Assembly (NCBI RefSeq): GCF_024868665.1
Contig: NC_079904.1
Span: 4,479,807 to 4,543,806 of the forward strand
From: Triplophysa rosa
Lineage: Eukaryota > Chordata > Actinopteri > Cypriniformes > Nemacheilidae
Direction: 5' to 3'
DNA: 64,000 nt
This document shows, in pieces, positions 1-13,000 of this stretch (its first letter is position 1; the number at the start of each line of letters is the position of its first letter). A program made the position numbers and the translations under genes. The notes under the pieces were generated by a model, which was given only the letters and a program-made list of their open reading frames with translations, ran no database searches and was not told the origin of the DNA.

Positions 1-1444
1 CACACCTCAAGTCTGAAGCTAAAAGACATGTCAACACGTTAGAGATCGAGACTGTTTGTGTGTGCTCCATGGTGATGTGTGACCCCTCTCCGGGGACGAA
101 ATCTAAGGGAGTAACAATGATTAAGAAAATGACAAATGAACCGATCTTTTCCTCTCATGCAACAGGAACATCTGTTCTCGGAGCCAGTCGGCGAGGGCCT
201 TGAGTTCACGGTACGCCATCCGTGCAGAGGGCACCCACCCGGGTTGAGAAGCAAGTGGAGGAGCTCCAAAGCTCCAAGGAGGAGTTCCAAACCCGGTCGT
301 CTGCCCCGCCCCTATAGCAAAATTACGAGTCTAAACATTTACATATCTGTCTGTTAAAAAACATGGCTTAGGAAATAAACAAGTCGATTGGCCTCTGCAG
401 AACATTTCACCTCGACTCTGGTGTTGATTTGTAGCGTTGCCTTCGTGGTGAACTCCATTTTGTACAGGCTGTGCCCGGTCAACCATAGCGAAGCGTTCTA
501 TTTGAATCTATTCTGAAAATTCTTGTCAGCGCCGCGTTCCTCTGGCAAGCATCTTATCCCCTTTTGTTTTGAACAATTTCGAATTTCATGGCTGGAAGCC
601 TACGCACATCATTGGAAACACACAGGAAAGAACCGGAACAAAGCAAAGGTGCGTGTGAGAATATGTAAACTGTGCAATTTGCTAACGCAAACTAATTCGG
701 TCCACATCATCAATAAAAGCAATGTGTTGTGTGAAGTGATTACAGATGGACATCGACCCGGGAAAAAAAAACCTTACGGATATCAGCTGTATTGTTTGAG
801 CTGAAACGGTCTCGGCCCCGCAGAAGAGATAAATACCTGTCGGCTGCGAGTTCTGTCTGCTTTCCTCCAACATCTGTAGCGCACATGACAATGCGAGGTA
901 TTTCAACACCTCTGACAAGACCGCCTCTTTTAAAAGGCGAGAGAAAACACACTCCTAAAATTTGTCCTGGACGAGAAAAAAGAGCAAGGTGCAATTCCCA
1001 GAATATTTCGCAGTCTGGAGGGGTTGCAAAGTGCATTACCTGCCCTTTTTGTTAACTTTAACCAGGACTCTCCGCTTACAAATAGCCAAAGACAGCTTTT
1101 GAAGGTGAGATTTTCAGTCAGTCAGATCTGATTGTCATATACAGAATCTAAACTTAGCCCAGCTATGCTTAGCACCATGGTGAAAGATGCTTGGTGCGAT
1201 GCGCGGTTGTGTGCAACGAAGAAGGCGAGACTGAAGGAATGTGCTTCACACTATTACTATGCGTTTATGCATCGGGGAAATTAAAAGAACTACAAATCAC
1301 TTGTTTAACCAAACAAAAAATATTTTAACTCATATTTTACGCATTTAAGCCATTACAACTTTAAATAGCACCACCCAAAATATGTGCATGAGTGTTGTTG
1401 CAAGTACTTTGTGCTTTAATGTAAGTTTTATCCGTTTCAAATGC
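1..1444. other. Intergenic, no gene recognised
   Basis: Several short open frames occur here on both strands (for instance 136-357 and 523-804), overlapping and without family resemblance. I see no splice-bounded conserved exon and no clear repeat boundary. Confidence 0.5.
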
Positions 1445-1657
1445 AAAGGGATGGTTCACCCTAAAATAAAAATTCAACGTTCAAAACCTGTATATGACTC
1501 TTTCTTCTGTGGAACACAAAAGAAGATATGTCTCAGTGGTTTTGTGTCCATACAATGGAAGTCAATGGAGGGCCAATGCTGTTTGGTGACCAACATTCTT
1601 CAAAATATTTTCTTTCGTGTTTTAAAGAACAAACAGGTTTGAAATGACATGAGTAAA
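1445..1657. mobile_element. Palindromic TTAAAGGG-type MITE, partial
   Basis: Carries the shared blocks of this window's commonest MITE: GGATGGTTCACCC, AACACAAAAGAAGATAT, CCATACAATGGAAGTCAATG, then the inverted partners AACATTCTTCAAAATAT and GGTTTGAAATGACATGAG. The right end is lost where the next TTAA-flanked element begins. It resembles the cyprinid Angel-type MITEs as I recall them. Confidence 0.8.
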
Positions 1658-2225
1658 TTAAAGGGGTGATATGACACGACTGAAATGTGGTAATGCAATG
1701 TGTATACACAATTTAAGGTTCATAAACGCTGTATTTGCCACATACCGTGCATGTATCTCCTCTTTGCCCCGCCTCTCTGAGACGCGTAGATTTTTTACAA
1801 AGCTCATGGCTCTGAAAAGCGAGGTGTGCTATGATTGGCTAGTTAACCAGTGCGTAGTGATTGGTCGAATACTGCAAGCATGTGATGGAAATGTAACGCC
1901 TCTTACCATATTTGGAACATCAGGTTCCAAAGCAATTGTACTGACAGGTACACCCACCTGCCTTGCGTATACATTTGGGCGTTCTTAGTCCAATCATACC
2001 ACGAACTGACGTAGATTTGTGGGGGTGTGGCTACACGAGGCGTTTCAGGCAGGTCTGGAGTGAGCATTTGCTTTTAGATAACATGCATACTGATAAAACA
2101 TACTACTTTCAAAGTGCCACATGAATATTTATAAATTTTATATTTATACTTTTTTATCTTACAGTAACCTTTAACATATTTGTGAGGGTTGACAAAGCAT
2201 GTCATACTCTGTCATACCCTTATAA
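1658..2225. mobile_element. TTAA-bounded repeat, right end unclear
   Basis: Begins TTAAAGGGGTGATATGAC, a terminus typical of TTAA-target (piggyBac-like) non-autonomous repeats in fish. The interior contains TATGATTGGCTAGTTAAC and GTAGTGATTGG. No transposase is visible and the right end cannot be fixed; the given end is approximate. Confidence 0.45.
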
Positions 2226-3458
2226 TGTAAAGCAGACCCAAGGTTAGTCAAAAAGGTCTAAAAATGCAAAAAGCAGAGAGGTCTGGTGAAAGACAGAGCA
2301 TTACAGATTCCTTCACCATTCAATTATCCACTAAAGCAAACCTCCGTGTAACAGGCGAAGGGATGTGCTTTAAAATTAATAAGTGGCGTCTGGGGTTGAA
2401 TCCCTCTACTAAGACTAAACCATCATATGAGGATGCTGAACAAAAGCGAGACATGGGACGCGGTGAGGCCTGCGTTTGTGCACACAGGCTCCATATTAAA
2501 AAGGAAGGACCAAATTATCTGATTAAAGGAGAAATGGAGCAAGGACACATGGTCCACAGGCTCAGCCGTCTGGGAGGAATTAGAGTCAGTCGGAACCACA
2601 GAGAGCTCGAAAACAGCACTGTCCTCAAATACTTGCGTGGGGACCAAATATTAGCCTTGATGTTAGAACATTGAGGAGCTCACAAGCTGTTCCTCAGCTC
2701 ATCAGAAAGAAGGTCATTTGTATGCACGGAGCCTGTGTTTGCAGCTATCCTGCTGTTGCTAGGGTTCTATTGGCTGGTTTGGAAAGAGAGGTTTATTGAA
2801 TCGGACGTGTGAAACAAAACATGTCTGGACTGACAATGTCGACTTCCTCTCTTCCTCTGCAGCGTTGACGAGGTCCGTTTAAAAAAATTGAGACTGACGA
2901 TGCTAGAAGCAAGACTGTCTGACGTGTTTTATTTGAAGTGCCACATTAGATCTTATCAGAATCATATTACGACCTTTACAGCATTTAAATGGTATAAAAC
3001 TAACATTTAGGAGCAGGTGCATGCCAAATATTTAGGAGTGAAAGAGTATGAAAATTAAAATCCCAGTTCAGTGTGATGAAATTAGTTAGACAGATAAATC
3101 AGCCATTTATAGACTTGACTTGTTAACATTTCTAAAAATGTGTACTTGGATAAATTGACAAAAAAATACCAAAAACCAGTTGGAACACTTTAGCAACTTA
3201 TAACATTCAATGGGCCAACCAGAACACCCTTGTAACACCCTAGAAACCAGTCAAAACACATTAGCAAATCCTGGGAAAGTGGTCAGAGCAACTCCAATAC
3301 CATGAGCAAATTTACATGACGAATCTTCAAAAAATCTTGTTTTTAATCATTCTGAATGCAATTTGTCTTCTTTAGCAAAACTATTTTAAATATAAAACAA
3401 GTGAAAGAATCAGCCAAAGCAGTAAGAAAAACGTTTTAGCATTTTAAAGGTACACGTT
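2226..3458. other. Intergenic; degenerate short tandem repeat at 3175-3300
   Basis: No gene recognised. Around 3175-3300 there is a degraded short repeat built on units like CCAGTTGGAACAC / TTAGCAAC / CCCTAGAAACCAG. A related stretch is present in hsf2 intron 4 at 32700-32830. Confidence 0.45.
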
Positions 3459-4349
3459 TTAAAGACCCAGTGAAATCAAAATGAAAGTTTTTTCCTTTTA
3501 TTAAAAATGAGTAAGCCTTAAGGACGTCAATAAATTGATATGCTATTAAGCGCTGACTAAATTCGCATTTAGCAGATATAACCGTTCAAAACTGACAGTC
3601 TGGCACGTGCGCTCAAACAATTCCATGACATCACGCTACACTTCAGCCTCTCATCAAAGTTCTTGTTCAATCAAATCCGCTTTAGAATCCAAAGAGTACC
3701 GCCCCCTTCACTAGCAGAGCTGCAGAAGTAACGCCTCATATCAGCCACTTGTTCGCACATTTCTTATGTCCTACATGGTGAATGACGCATAATGCACTAG
3801 ATGTGAGCTAGGGGATGATCCAGACAGTGTAAACATTTACATTAAAGTCTTAATTTCGCGTTAGAGTCACGCGAACGGTTGCACGTGAGTGTGCCCCGGT
3901 TAAGAGACATAGCACAGAGCTGATCATATGCGCGATCATACGCGCAAATCCGCTGAGAAAACAAAACGCACCTAACCCGTTTCAAGTCTACACAGAATAT
4001 TGAATGTTAAGGCTCTATGGAAGAGATCAGACATCACAGCCTTGGTGAGCTAAGGAGAAGACAAACGCAAGTGTCACTCGCCGACATAAATGAGAAGCTT
4101 CAAATGACACATCACTGGTATTACTGATCTGCCAATTCTTTTCAATATATCTTACACCACAGTCACTGTGGCTATCACGCTGTTAAATGCAGCTCTGTGC
4201 TAACTGTGCAGAAAACGAAACGCTATTGGTTATTTTAAAAGGGGGAGGGGCCACGCGATATGTCTCACGCTCTCAGCATTTTTCAGTTGAAATTACGTCA
4301 ACACATCAAATAATGCTGCGCGTTCCAAGGCATTGCAGTGGGGCTTTAA
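3459..4349. mobile_element. TTAA-ended non-autonomous DNA element
   Basis: The left end TTAAAGACCCAGTGAAATC and the inverted right end (TTTAAAGCCCCACTGCAATG when reverse-complemented) form imperfect terminal repeats, both anchored on TTAA. Length is about 891 bp. No transposase coding remains. The structure suggests a piggyBac-like target preference. Confidence 0.55.
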
Positions 4350-4366
4350 AAAAATCTCTCGAGCTT

Positions 4367-4637
4367 TTCAAGGGGTAATTCATCCAAAAACTAAAATTAT
4401 TTCATCATTTACTCATCCTCATGTTATTCCAATCCTGTAAAACTTTTTTGAAGAACATTGGTAACCAAAGAACACTGGACCCTATTGACTGTATGGACAC
4501 AAAACCTCAGAGACATTTGACAAAATATCTTCTCTTATGTTCCATTTAAGAAAGAGTCATATACAAGTTTTGAATGACATGAGGGTAAATAAATGATGAC
4601 AAATTTATTTTAATTTTTTGGTGAACTGTCCCTTTAA
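4367..4637. mobile_element. Palindromic TTAAAGGG-type MITE
   Basis: A near full-length copy from TTCAAGGGGTAATTCATCC to GGTGAACTGTCCCTTTAA, with the internal blocks shared by the family (TCATTTACTCATCCTCATG, GACATGAGGGTAAATAAATG). Confidence 0.85.
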
Positions 4638-4995
4638 CAAATGTTTTGTTCTACATCTCAGTACTGTCAACAGGCCTCTTACATCCCAGAAGGTTCAGAA
4701 GACAAGAAACACTCATTCAGTAAGAGCGCTGCCATGCCACCTACTGTAACTTCTACTTTAGACCAAATACTAATTTACCCTAGTTTACACTTTCCAGAGA
4801 CCTTGTCACGCCCACATTTATCTTCTGACCCACATGAGAGAGCTTAAAATGTTTAACCCGCAGACATGCACCTCTGACAATCCACCATCCATGTGATGAT
4901 GAAACTGAAGTTACAGAGGGCATGAGAAATAAGTGACGGAGGCATTTTACACATTCATGCATATGCGTCCCAAAGCACTCATTCACTCATACTGA

Positions 4996-5250
4996 CTATA
5001 TGACACATATAAATTAAAAGACCATTTCAAAGCACCATTTGTTTTTCTGAATTTACAATTTATAGGTACGTGTTTAGGCAAAATTATCAATTTTGTTTAT
5101 TTCTGTGAACTACTAACATTTTTTTCCCAAATGTCAAATAAAAATATTGTTTCCATTTGCATTCATTTGCAGGTCAAAATAACAGAAAAGATGCTCTCTT
5201 CTAAAACTATTTTTCATGTGAAAACCTTGATTTTTATCACAGTTTTTGCA
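4996..5250. repeat. Dispersed repeat, copy 1 (pair of 61655)
   Basis: Shares a block with 61655-61915: TTTTTCTGAA...TTTATAGGTA, TTTCTCCCAAAT-like, AATATTGTTTCTATTTGCAT and ATTTGCAG. Both copies run into a TA microsatellite. It is probably a relic of the same DNA transposon; no coding sequence is seen. Confidence 0.6.
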
Positions 5251-5300
5251 TGTGTGTGTGTGTGTGTGTGTGTATACTGTATATATATATATATATATAT
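5250..5300. repeat. Compound microsatellite (TG)n-(TA)n
   Basis: A (TG) run at about 5250-5273 followed by a (TA) run at about 5280-5300. It is a likely length-polymorphic marker. Confidence 0.95.
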
Positions 5301-6546
5301 GAGAGCAAAAATTAGACACAGCTTAAGACAATAGATTTGTGTGATATTTCATATGCACCACGTTCCAAACAACTTCATAGTGTAAACATTGGTTTCATGT
5401 GGTTTTACTGTTCAGACTACAAAAAAGATAAACAGATTAGATTCAAAGATTATTAAATTGGCCTAAAAAAACAAAGTCTGAACAAAACTATTTTGTCCAT
5501 GTGATCCTTAGCCCAGTTTTATTTTTATCCCTGCAATTTCAAACCCACCAATTGTCTTGTAACAATACACAGGTGTGAAAAGAATCCAAAGCCGATTTCC
5601 CTAAAATAGGTAAACGCTGTTGAATTGTCCACACAGACACATCATGTGCAACAAAGCTTAAAGATAACCAAAACCACATCTCTCTCTTTTCAAAACCAGA
5701 TTAACTGTGTGCATGTGTGGCAGAAAGTTTCTATCCTCTGTCATGGAAAATGTTTTAGTATTTTTTTTCTCCTTGCGTTTCAAGGATTTCGAGTTCCTTG
5801 AATGATTTTCATATGGCCAAAATGGAGCATTTTTTATTGCGCTCTTATAGTTAGTTCTGGTTCGGGGTCAGATTCACAAGTTCCTTATAAAATGAAAAAG
5901 TTCCACCAGCACAGTTTTTAAAGTTCCCATTTCGGTCTTTAATGGATGAGGGTCAGTGATGTGACAGCCATTTTTCTCATTGGGCCTATGAAATTTGTGA
6001 AATATACTTCAGTAATGCAGTTCATAAAGAGATTAACCTGACTGCAGCCATTCTGTAGAAATATGTTTTCTGAATTAAAATTGTGATATTTTTGTGGGGC
6101 ATTAAGTGCAAAATGTCAAAACTGTCTAGAGAAAAAACTAATCTTAAAACTGAGTTTATAGCAATGGAAGTAGTTTGGCATAATCCTTATTTATGATTTC
6201 GTGAAAAGCAGCTGTTTTACAACATACTGTAACTAACATTATAAAAACTACTAGAAAAGTGTATTAGGAAGTCTAGTAATTTTACACCATTTGGCATTTT
6301 TATTTGCTAAAAATTGTAGGGAAAATACAAAGACTTAAAAAAAAAACATACCTTTTAAAGCTGCAATCCGTAACTTTTGCCTCTTACCATCCCTGAAAAA
6401 TAAAATCACAGATTATTTATAATACACTTTACAATCTTTACACGGGTTACAAATTTGACCAGCTTACTGTTGTAAATCAGGGTAAGGAAAAGCTTGACCA
6501 TCCTTATTCGACTCCAACGAGCCCTTTGATATATGAATGGGCCGGG
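5301..6546. other. Intergenic, AT-rich, repeat-end traces
   Basis: No gene recognised. Near 6356 a TTAAAGCTGCAATCCGTAAC start appears, the left terminus of a TTAA-flanked repeat without a right end that I can place. Confidence 0.4.
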
Positions 6547-8391
6547 CAGGCACGTGCACAGATAGGGCTCAACCTGTGCAGAGCACATGCCCTTTTTGCC
6601 CTTACACTCTGAAGTGCCCTTTTATGGTGGTGTTTTTTCTTCTTCTTCATTAAATCAATGCTATTGGTCACTCTTTACGTCTGTCTGCCTGTTGAACAAA
6701 TATTTACCCAATGAAAGGTTAAAAAGAGCTTGTGACTAAATCTTGTGGCTCCACCCCCTTCTATCTTGACTGAACTGTTACTGAAGTTCATTCCACACAC
6801 ACAGCAGCTGAATGTCTTTCAATGGTAAAGTTGTCGTTAAAGGTGCAGTTTGTAACAATTTTGCAGTAAAAAAATCCGAAAACCACTAGGCTAGTGCTTT
6901 ATACATTTTGTTCAGCTTAGTACTTACAATATCTCAAATGTTTCGAACAACTTGTAAATCGTTGGAAAATCGCCATTCTAAACAGTGACACGGGGCTGTG
7001 CAGTCCGCCTGTCAATGGCGTCATATCCGCGTTACCCTTTGTTACTGCCTTTACTGACGTAGAAACCGCATGACAACAGTGTCGTGGAAGTGGTGTCTAG
7101 CGTCTAGCAAGCCACTAGCTTGTTTCGAGCAGTCACTTATTTATGCACAATTATTCGCAACATTTATAAAACTTTACCTCATCCGCTAACATGATTTCTC
7201 GTTCCCGTCTGATTGATGCCCATCAGAGGTGGAGTTGAAGACAACAGATCCCATCATTCCACGCTCCTTCACAGCATCATCAAGCTACTGCATTGTTGTT
7301 GTTTTGATCGTGCGCCCTCTAGCGGCGGTTTTTACAAACTAGCTTTAAATAAAGATCTTGTTGTTTGAACAAGTCAACGTTTTCTTCACGCGAGAAACAT
7401 TATGTCTAAAATGTTCATTTTTATGTATTTGAGGTCTGAGACATTTGGGACCGGAGAGAGGGCTAGCATTTGCCTGCACTTATTAGCATATCCACACAGT
7501 AGCATTTCATCTCTTATAAATTAGATTTTGGCCAAATGTATTTTACACCAGGAAAACAGCACTCATAGCTACAACAACGTTGTAACCTGTTGATTAAAAC
7601 GGTGATGTCGCCGTTTTAATGATGAAGGACAAAATGCACACATTCTCTGGTCATTCAACAGCATGTGAGTTTGACACAAAGTGACTGAGTGATCCTCGTC
7701 ACCTAGGTAAAATACATCTAAGAAATTTCTTTTTTAATTTATAATTGATGATACACTTAATTTATGAATCAATCGTATTGAATGGTCGCATGGTTAATTA
7801 ATGTTCATGCTGTAAAAACTTGGATTTGGAAAGGCTTTCATACGACATCAAAACCGGTAACGTTAATACGTAAAAAATTCCCGTCTGGTGTGTACACGGG
7901 CTAAAGCTGCGTCACTGAATCTCTGTCAGAATGTGTCAGACAGCACACCAGTATTAAGTTCTCTTTCGTGCTTGAATGAACAAAAACACACAAGATTATG
8001 CCTTAAAGCACTTTTTTTTTATTTTCGTAAGCAAGCACAAAGCAAAATGGGGAACACATCAGATCTGCGCAGCGCGTCAGTTCTTAAAGGGGCCGCATTC
8101 TTAAACCTGCTGCTGTGACTCCTGTCGCTAATGTTAATCTTAAGAACAGAAGAAAAGAAGAAATGAATGTGTTTTGAGTATTCTTCTGTATTTAATTTAG
8201 AATTTAGCAGTAAAGACTGTAAAGTGTTTGAGAACTTCATTCAATTTCTGTATATTTCATACCTGTTACTAATAGTGAATAAATCTAAAGCTTTTTTGTC
8301 ATTAATGTCATTAAGATGTGACCATTAAAGGAGGGGGGTGCCCTTTTTCAGTTTCAGCACATGCCCCTCAAAAGTTCTGTGCACGGCCCTG
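6547..8391. mobile_element. DNA element with degenerate inverted ends, hosting a nested element
   Basis: The left end CAGGCACGTGCACAGA...GCACATGCCCTTTTTGCCC matches, inverted, the right end (CAGGGCCGTGCACAGAAC...GGGGCATGTGC...AAAAAGGGCACCCC in reverse complement). No clean target duplication is seen. The interior includes the TTAA-bounded element 6837-7348. There is no intact transposase. The boundaries are inferred from the end likeness only. Confidence 0.45.
6837..7348. mobile_element. 512-bp TTAA-bounded nested element
   Basis: Starts TTAAAGGTGCAGTTTGTAAC and ends TTTTTACAAACTAGCTTTAA, an imperfect terminal inverted repeat with TTAA at both edges. It is nested inside 6547-8391. It is non-autonomous. 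Confidence 0.6.
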
Positions 8392-8971
8392 GGGACAGAA
8401 CAGCCGCCTGCTGCGAAGGTCGGATGCGAGCAGCACATGCAGTGCAGTTTTACAGAGGTCGCAGAGTTGACGCTTCCATTTGGACAACAAGCCACACTGA
8501 ATCACTGAGGATTTTTATTTACGCCCGCCTCTAAGTGAAGCGCCAAACCTTCAGCACTCCGGCAAAGCTTCACCGGTGACCGCATCGATTTTATAGTATT
8601 TCTTGGCTGACTCCAGAACACCAGTCATTTGGTGATGCAGTGTACTCGAGCTTTTTCATGCCCTATCATCGTAAAGCATCTCCACTACCCTGCACAAACA
8701 GCAGCGGGCGGCCAAACCACAGAGGGCCTCTCAAATTAAACGCTTATTTAAATCAAAGCGAAAAGTGAGTTCCGAGCTTTGTTGCTTGAGAAATGAAAGA
8801 GGGAAACTTATAAAGTTTTTATAATTTATAAAAAAAATTGATGCTGTAAAAGAGGAAAAACTGTAAAAGGTTTAACAAATGCTATGTGTGCACTTCCACA
8901 CTAGCTTCCAACACTAGCTCTAGACAAATGGCAGATTCTGCAAAGAAATTTTATAAAGTTATTAAAATTAT

Positions 8972-9131
8972 ACTATGCTGGATTTGGATCCACCCAAAAA
9001 GTTTAAGTTAAGTTTGACCCACTGTTGGGTCAAATACAAAGCATTTACTGGGTTGATTGGCTCAAAAAAACTTGGATTTGACACTGGGATTCAACACTGG
9101 GGCAAAAATAAAAATAACCCAGCATTTTTAG
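8972..9131. mobile_element. Short MITE with TGCTGG/CCAGCA ends
   Basis: Runs from TATGCTGGATTTGG to AACCCAGCATTTTTA and contains GACCCACTGTTGGGTCAAATAC. A related fragment lies at 53905-53975 (GGTTGGGTCAAATATGGAC ... AACCCAGCATTTTTATAG). Confidence 0.5.
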
Positions 9132-10935
9132 ATAGTTTTTCAGAAAAGATAAAAAGGAATGTACTGTATCACATCATTCTCAGTCCGCTGGCATAAAATA
9201 TATACTTGTTAAACCTAAACCCGGCATAACTTTAGTAAATCATATTCCTCACTCGAATGGTCTTACCAAGTCTGACTTTATTTAGTGAAGCTTTCAACAA
9301 CAAAGCTGTTGTTCACTGGAAGATATTCTATTGCTATTCTTAAAAAAAGAAAAAGTGGGCCTGTAATTGTCTCCCTATTGCTCTTAATCTGTTATTGTAT
9401 ATGCCTACAAGGTCCTATGGTGTTTCTTTGAAAGAACCGGAACCGTATGTTGGCTCCGCAGTAAAAGTTTGATTCCAGTAAGCGCAAATATAACCAGACT
9501 CTTGAGCTGTAAAATGCAGAGGGTATAATAAAGTTGATTCAATGATTAATTATTGAGCTATTCACAATTTTACAAGAGAACACCGGGTTCTTTTATTAAG
9601 CCCTTGCTTATTTTATGTAAGGCCAAAAATACCGGGTTTGCACTCTGAGCGATACATAATTTCATATAAGAATTTCATGCGGGCAATGGGAACCAGTAAA
9701 ACCGTGCTTTTCTTAGACCCCCATGCATTACAACATTACCAGAAGAAAACAAAGGAAACTTGATAGGGTAAGAATGTCTTTAAATGTTAATAACTTAACA
9801 TTAAAGCAATAACGTAAATGCAAAAAAGTTACCTAGTCTTTCTAGTTTTCTTTAAACTTTCTTTAAACTTTAAACTGTAAAGAAATGACAATATGAAAAA
9901 CAGTAGAACATTTTAAGTGCTCGGGTACTAAAAGCACAATTCCACATCAGCAATAAAACAGTGTGAAGATACCACGAGGCCTTTCATTCCAGCGCTCACC
10001 TGATGTACACAATGTCATGAGGTTCAGTCGAGGATGGAATTGTGTCGGAAACTTTGCTTTGTGTTCCCAGGATGAATTTTCCATTTCATACAGAATTTGT
10101 GTTATTATTATTATTCAATTATATGCTGTATAAAATGCGAACCACCTGTTGCGATGCCTTTGGGGCGGAGAAGGCAAATGGCCGCTCTCAGGGGGCGGAT
10201 TGATGCCTGTTACCAACTAAACCCAGACCATCTCCTCAGTACTGCCATGTTAATCGTTTGGAATCCACAGTAATACATGCCTGATGTTTGCTAGGGCCTG
10301 TATAAGGGTTCTGTTTGTGTGGCCTGATACAATTCCAATGATACCCTCAATAAATAGAGATAAACCTTCCCATGAGTCAATGCGTCAGTTTGAGGGAGGC
10401 ATTCTGCTGCAGTTTCCTGCCTCCCCGCTGCATTAACATGAAAGTTCATAGTAACAAACTGCCATTAGGGGATAACATGTGGCTGAGCGTCCCAGAAGAA
10501 ACTCAAACAGGTTGCTCTTTCATAGTTCGGGAGATTTTATTGAGTTGTGAGTTATGTTTTGTTTGGGAACCAATTTTGTCACAGATGTTTCTTTTAAAAT
10601 TCCTAAGAAGAAATATAATAGAGACAAAGAAGATAAATGTATACAAACTTCACTGCAAGAATAAGGAGTTACAGGACTTAAGTGGCTAGCCGGGAGTTAT
10701 TCTAGGATCAAGTCTAAGCTTGAGCCGAGTTACGTGGCATATTTACAGTAATTAGGCTATATATTTCGTGATTTCACAGAAAAACACAGATGAGCTTCTT
10801 CAAAAGGTATAGCAATGTCTACTTTACATGGCTAGAATATCATGAGAAATGTTTGACTTCGTACTTTTTCTTCCAGAGTTTGAGACTAAGTCTAAAACTC
10901 ATGAAACTCTAGAATTAGATGCAATAGTTGATAGT
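9132..10935. other. Intergenic, no gene recognised
   Basis: An open frame at 10372-10689 has no recognisable family or splice context. No repeat boundary was identified with confidence. Confidence 0.4.
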
Positions 10936-11311
10936 TAAGGCTGTCACGATAACAATATATCGCAATATCTAATGAAATGTTATTTACAAATAAAATGCCT
11001 GATGCTACGTGTATCAGTCAAATTCATCTTCAATTTTTTGGCCAAAAGATCATACTCAAAATATGAGTGTTGAAAGTTTGAAACCTGTGTTGAGAGAAAG
11101 TTCGTAACCTTTGTAGCTCTTAAGGCAAAATTTTTAAACGGCTACTGAGTTATTTATAATATTATCATATGTGTAGTAGGGCTACTCGGTTATGAAGGTG
11201 CACAACTGTCGATCCTTTCCAAAATAGAATGCCACACAATAATCGTTTCACATCGATTATTTTATTGTGTAATCGCTGGAATAGACAATTACAATTAATT
11301 GCACAGCCCTA
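10936..11311. mobile_element. Degraded hAT ends
   Basis: TAAGGCTGTCACGATAACAA at about 10936 resembles the left end of the hAT elements elsewhere in the window. A short pair of ends, TAGGGCT at 11177 and CACAGCCCTA ending at 11311, encloses TCACATCGATTATTTTATTG. This looks like one or two eroded non-autonomous hAT copies; no clean target duplication is visible. Confidence 0.45.
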
Positions 11312-12234
11312 TATTAACACTATCTATCAAACTAATCATGGTTTTTAATATCGGTTATTGACAATACGTGTATATTACTGCTGCTTAGGAGATAATGAAG
11401 AAACTAAAGAGATCTGTCATGATTTTTCTTCCGTATGGAATTGATAAACACATGAGTACATATACAATTCACACAGATTGTCTGGAAAATATGAGGCAAT
11501 TTAAACCAGAATTATCCTAGGTCATATCGTACATCTACTGTTCTGGTTTCTTGTTTCACTGTTGTAAAGTTTAGCGTGAGACTTCTGTCTGCATTGGATA
11601 TCAAAATCCCTGGAAGCCATTTGTTTAACTCGAACATGTCTAAGGCTATTACACATCATCGCTGTCCATCATCTCAGAAGGCTAAAAAACAATTTGAAAA
11701 CACAGATCAAAGGAATGAGTTATATGCCCTTACACGCTACATTTTGCTGGTTATGAAACAAGGCCACGATATCTGATCGGTGAGGTTTAGCTCATTGAAG
11801 GGGGGAAACAAGGATTTCTGCAATAACTTCCCACAATTCACCAGGTGCGCCACTACAGAAAAATATTTATATTCTAGTCAGTCTAGACTGGGAATCTTAA
11901 CGTATTGTCACAAGTCTGTTTCTTATCTGATTTTGCTTCAAAACAAGGATTCATACGTATACCTATTTCTATCAAATAATCATTTATCCGAAAGGCAATG
12001 CATTCAGTCCACAACTGCCAAAGCTTGGGTGTTTTTGCCAACTGTTGGGAAATGCAGAGACCCTTGGCCTGACTTCATAAGGATTGTTGTTGTCAGATTT
12101 TCACCACAGTAACTGAATATCTTGCTTCACAAATTCACAAGACAAAAATAAATAACTTTAAAAAAAGCTTCTTAAAGACGTTGTCCCGACTCCCGCTGTC
12201 CCTGTACACCCACCAGTCCAACAGCAGTTTCACT
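11312..12234. other. Intergenic, no gene recognised
   Basis: Contains open frames at 11576-11776 and 11780-12112 without family resemblance. Nothing else is identified. Confidence 0.4.
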
Positions 12235-13000
12235 TAAAGGGGTGCTGCAACGGTGTGTCATGCATTCTGACTTCTTTACAATGTTAAACGTGCCGTCTTC
12301 TCATGCTTAACATGGTCAACTTGTCAAAAAATGAGTTGGGCGTATTACGTAGTATTTCTGTGCTCGATACACTCTCCCAGCGATCGTACAGGTTTTGGAA
12401 AGTTTTTTTCGAACATTTAAAACGTTTCGTAACAATTTTTCTTAGTCCCTTATTGGACAATTCTCCCGGAAAAGCACGCCCACGTGGCAGCAAGGAGAGC
12501 AGGAGAAGGAGCATGCGCAGACGTCACTTACACTTGTGTGCAAGAGAGAGAGAGAGAGCATACGTTTGTGAAGTTCAGGTGTTTGTTTGTTCACTGCATT
12601 TGGGTGATGAATGTTATATAAACGGTGGATATAACGCTGGATTTGGAGATCGTTTGAAACTGACATATGGAGCCGTCCCAGCGCTAAGAGATGTCGGACA
12701 TGAACCGCATGCGGTGAGTGAAACTGATATCTGTGTTTTGTTGGCAATGGGTGCGCACGTGCTTTAGTTCAGCCTACTCCTCCCCCCGCTCGCTGTATGC
12801 TTTCGGAAAAAATCTTACAGCTGTATCTATCTTTTATAAATGTGATCAAACTAAATACTCTTCGAAGATATGAAGCATGCAATACTACTCTATAGGTACT
12901 CAAGATTAATATGAGATTGGCAGAAACCGCGTGTGTTAGGGCCGCTTTAATTCTGTTGTTGACAAACTTTGCAGGCAAAAATCTCAAGCCCAATTTAGTT
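12235..13000. repeat. Possible TTAA-type repeat, GC-richer
   Basis: Starts TTAAAGGGGTGCTGCAACGG, similar in form to the termini of other TTAA repeats here. It is followed by CpG-containing sequence with an (AG) run near 12543-12560. Overlapping open frames on both strands (12303-12767, 12442-12747) look like by-products of composition. The right boundary is uncertain. Confidence 0.35.

Noticed and set aside
136..357. Open frame near the window start as a gene
   Set aside because: Overlaps another frame on the opposite strand, has no recognised domain and no splice context.
5250..5300. Coding frames across the TG/TA run
   Set aside because: The repeated VCVC/YIYIY residues come from the microsatellite.
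12303..12767. 154-codon open frame as a protein gene
   Set aside because: Includes an AG microsatellite, overlaps equal-length frames on the other strand and begins inside a likely TTAA repeat.
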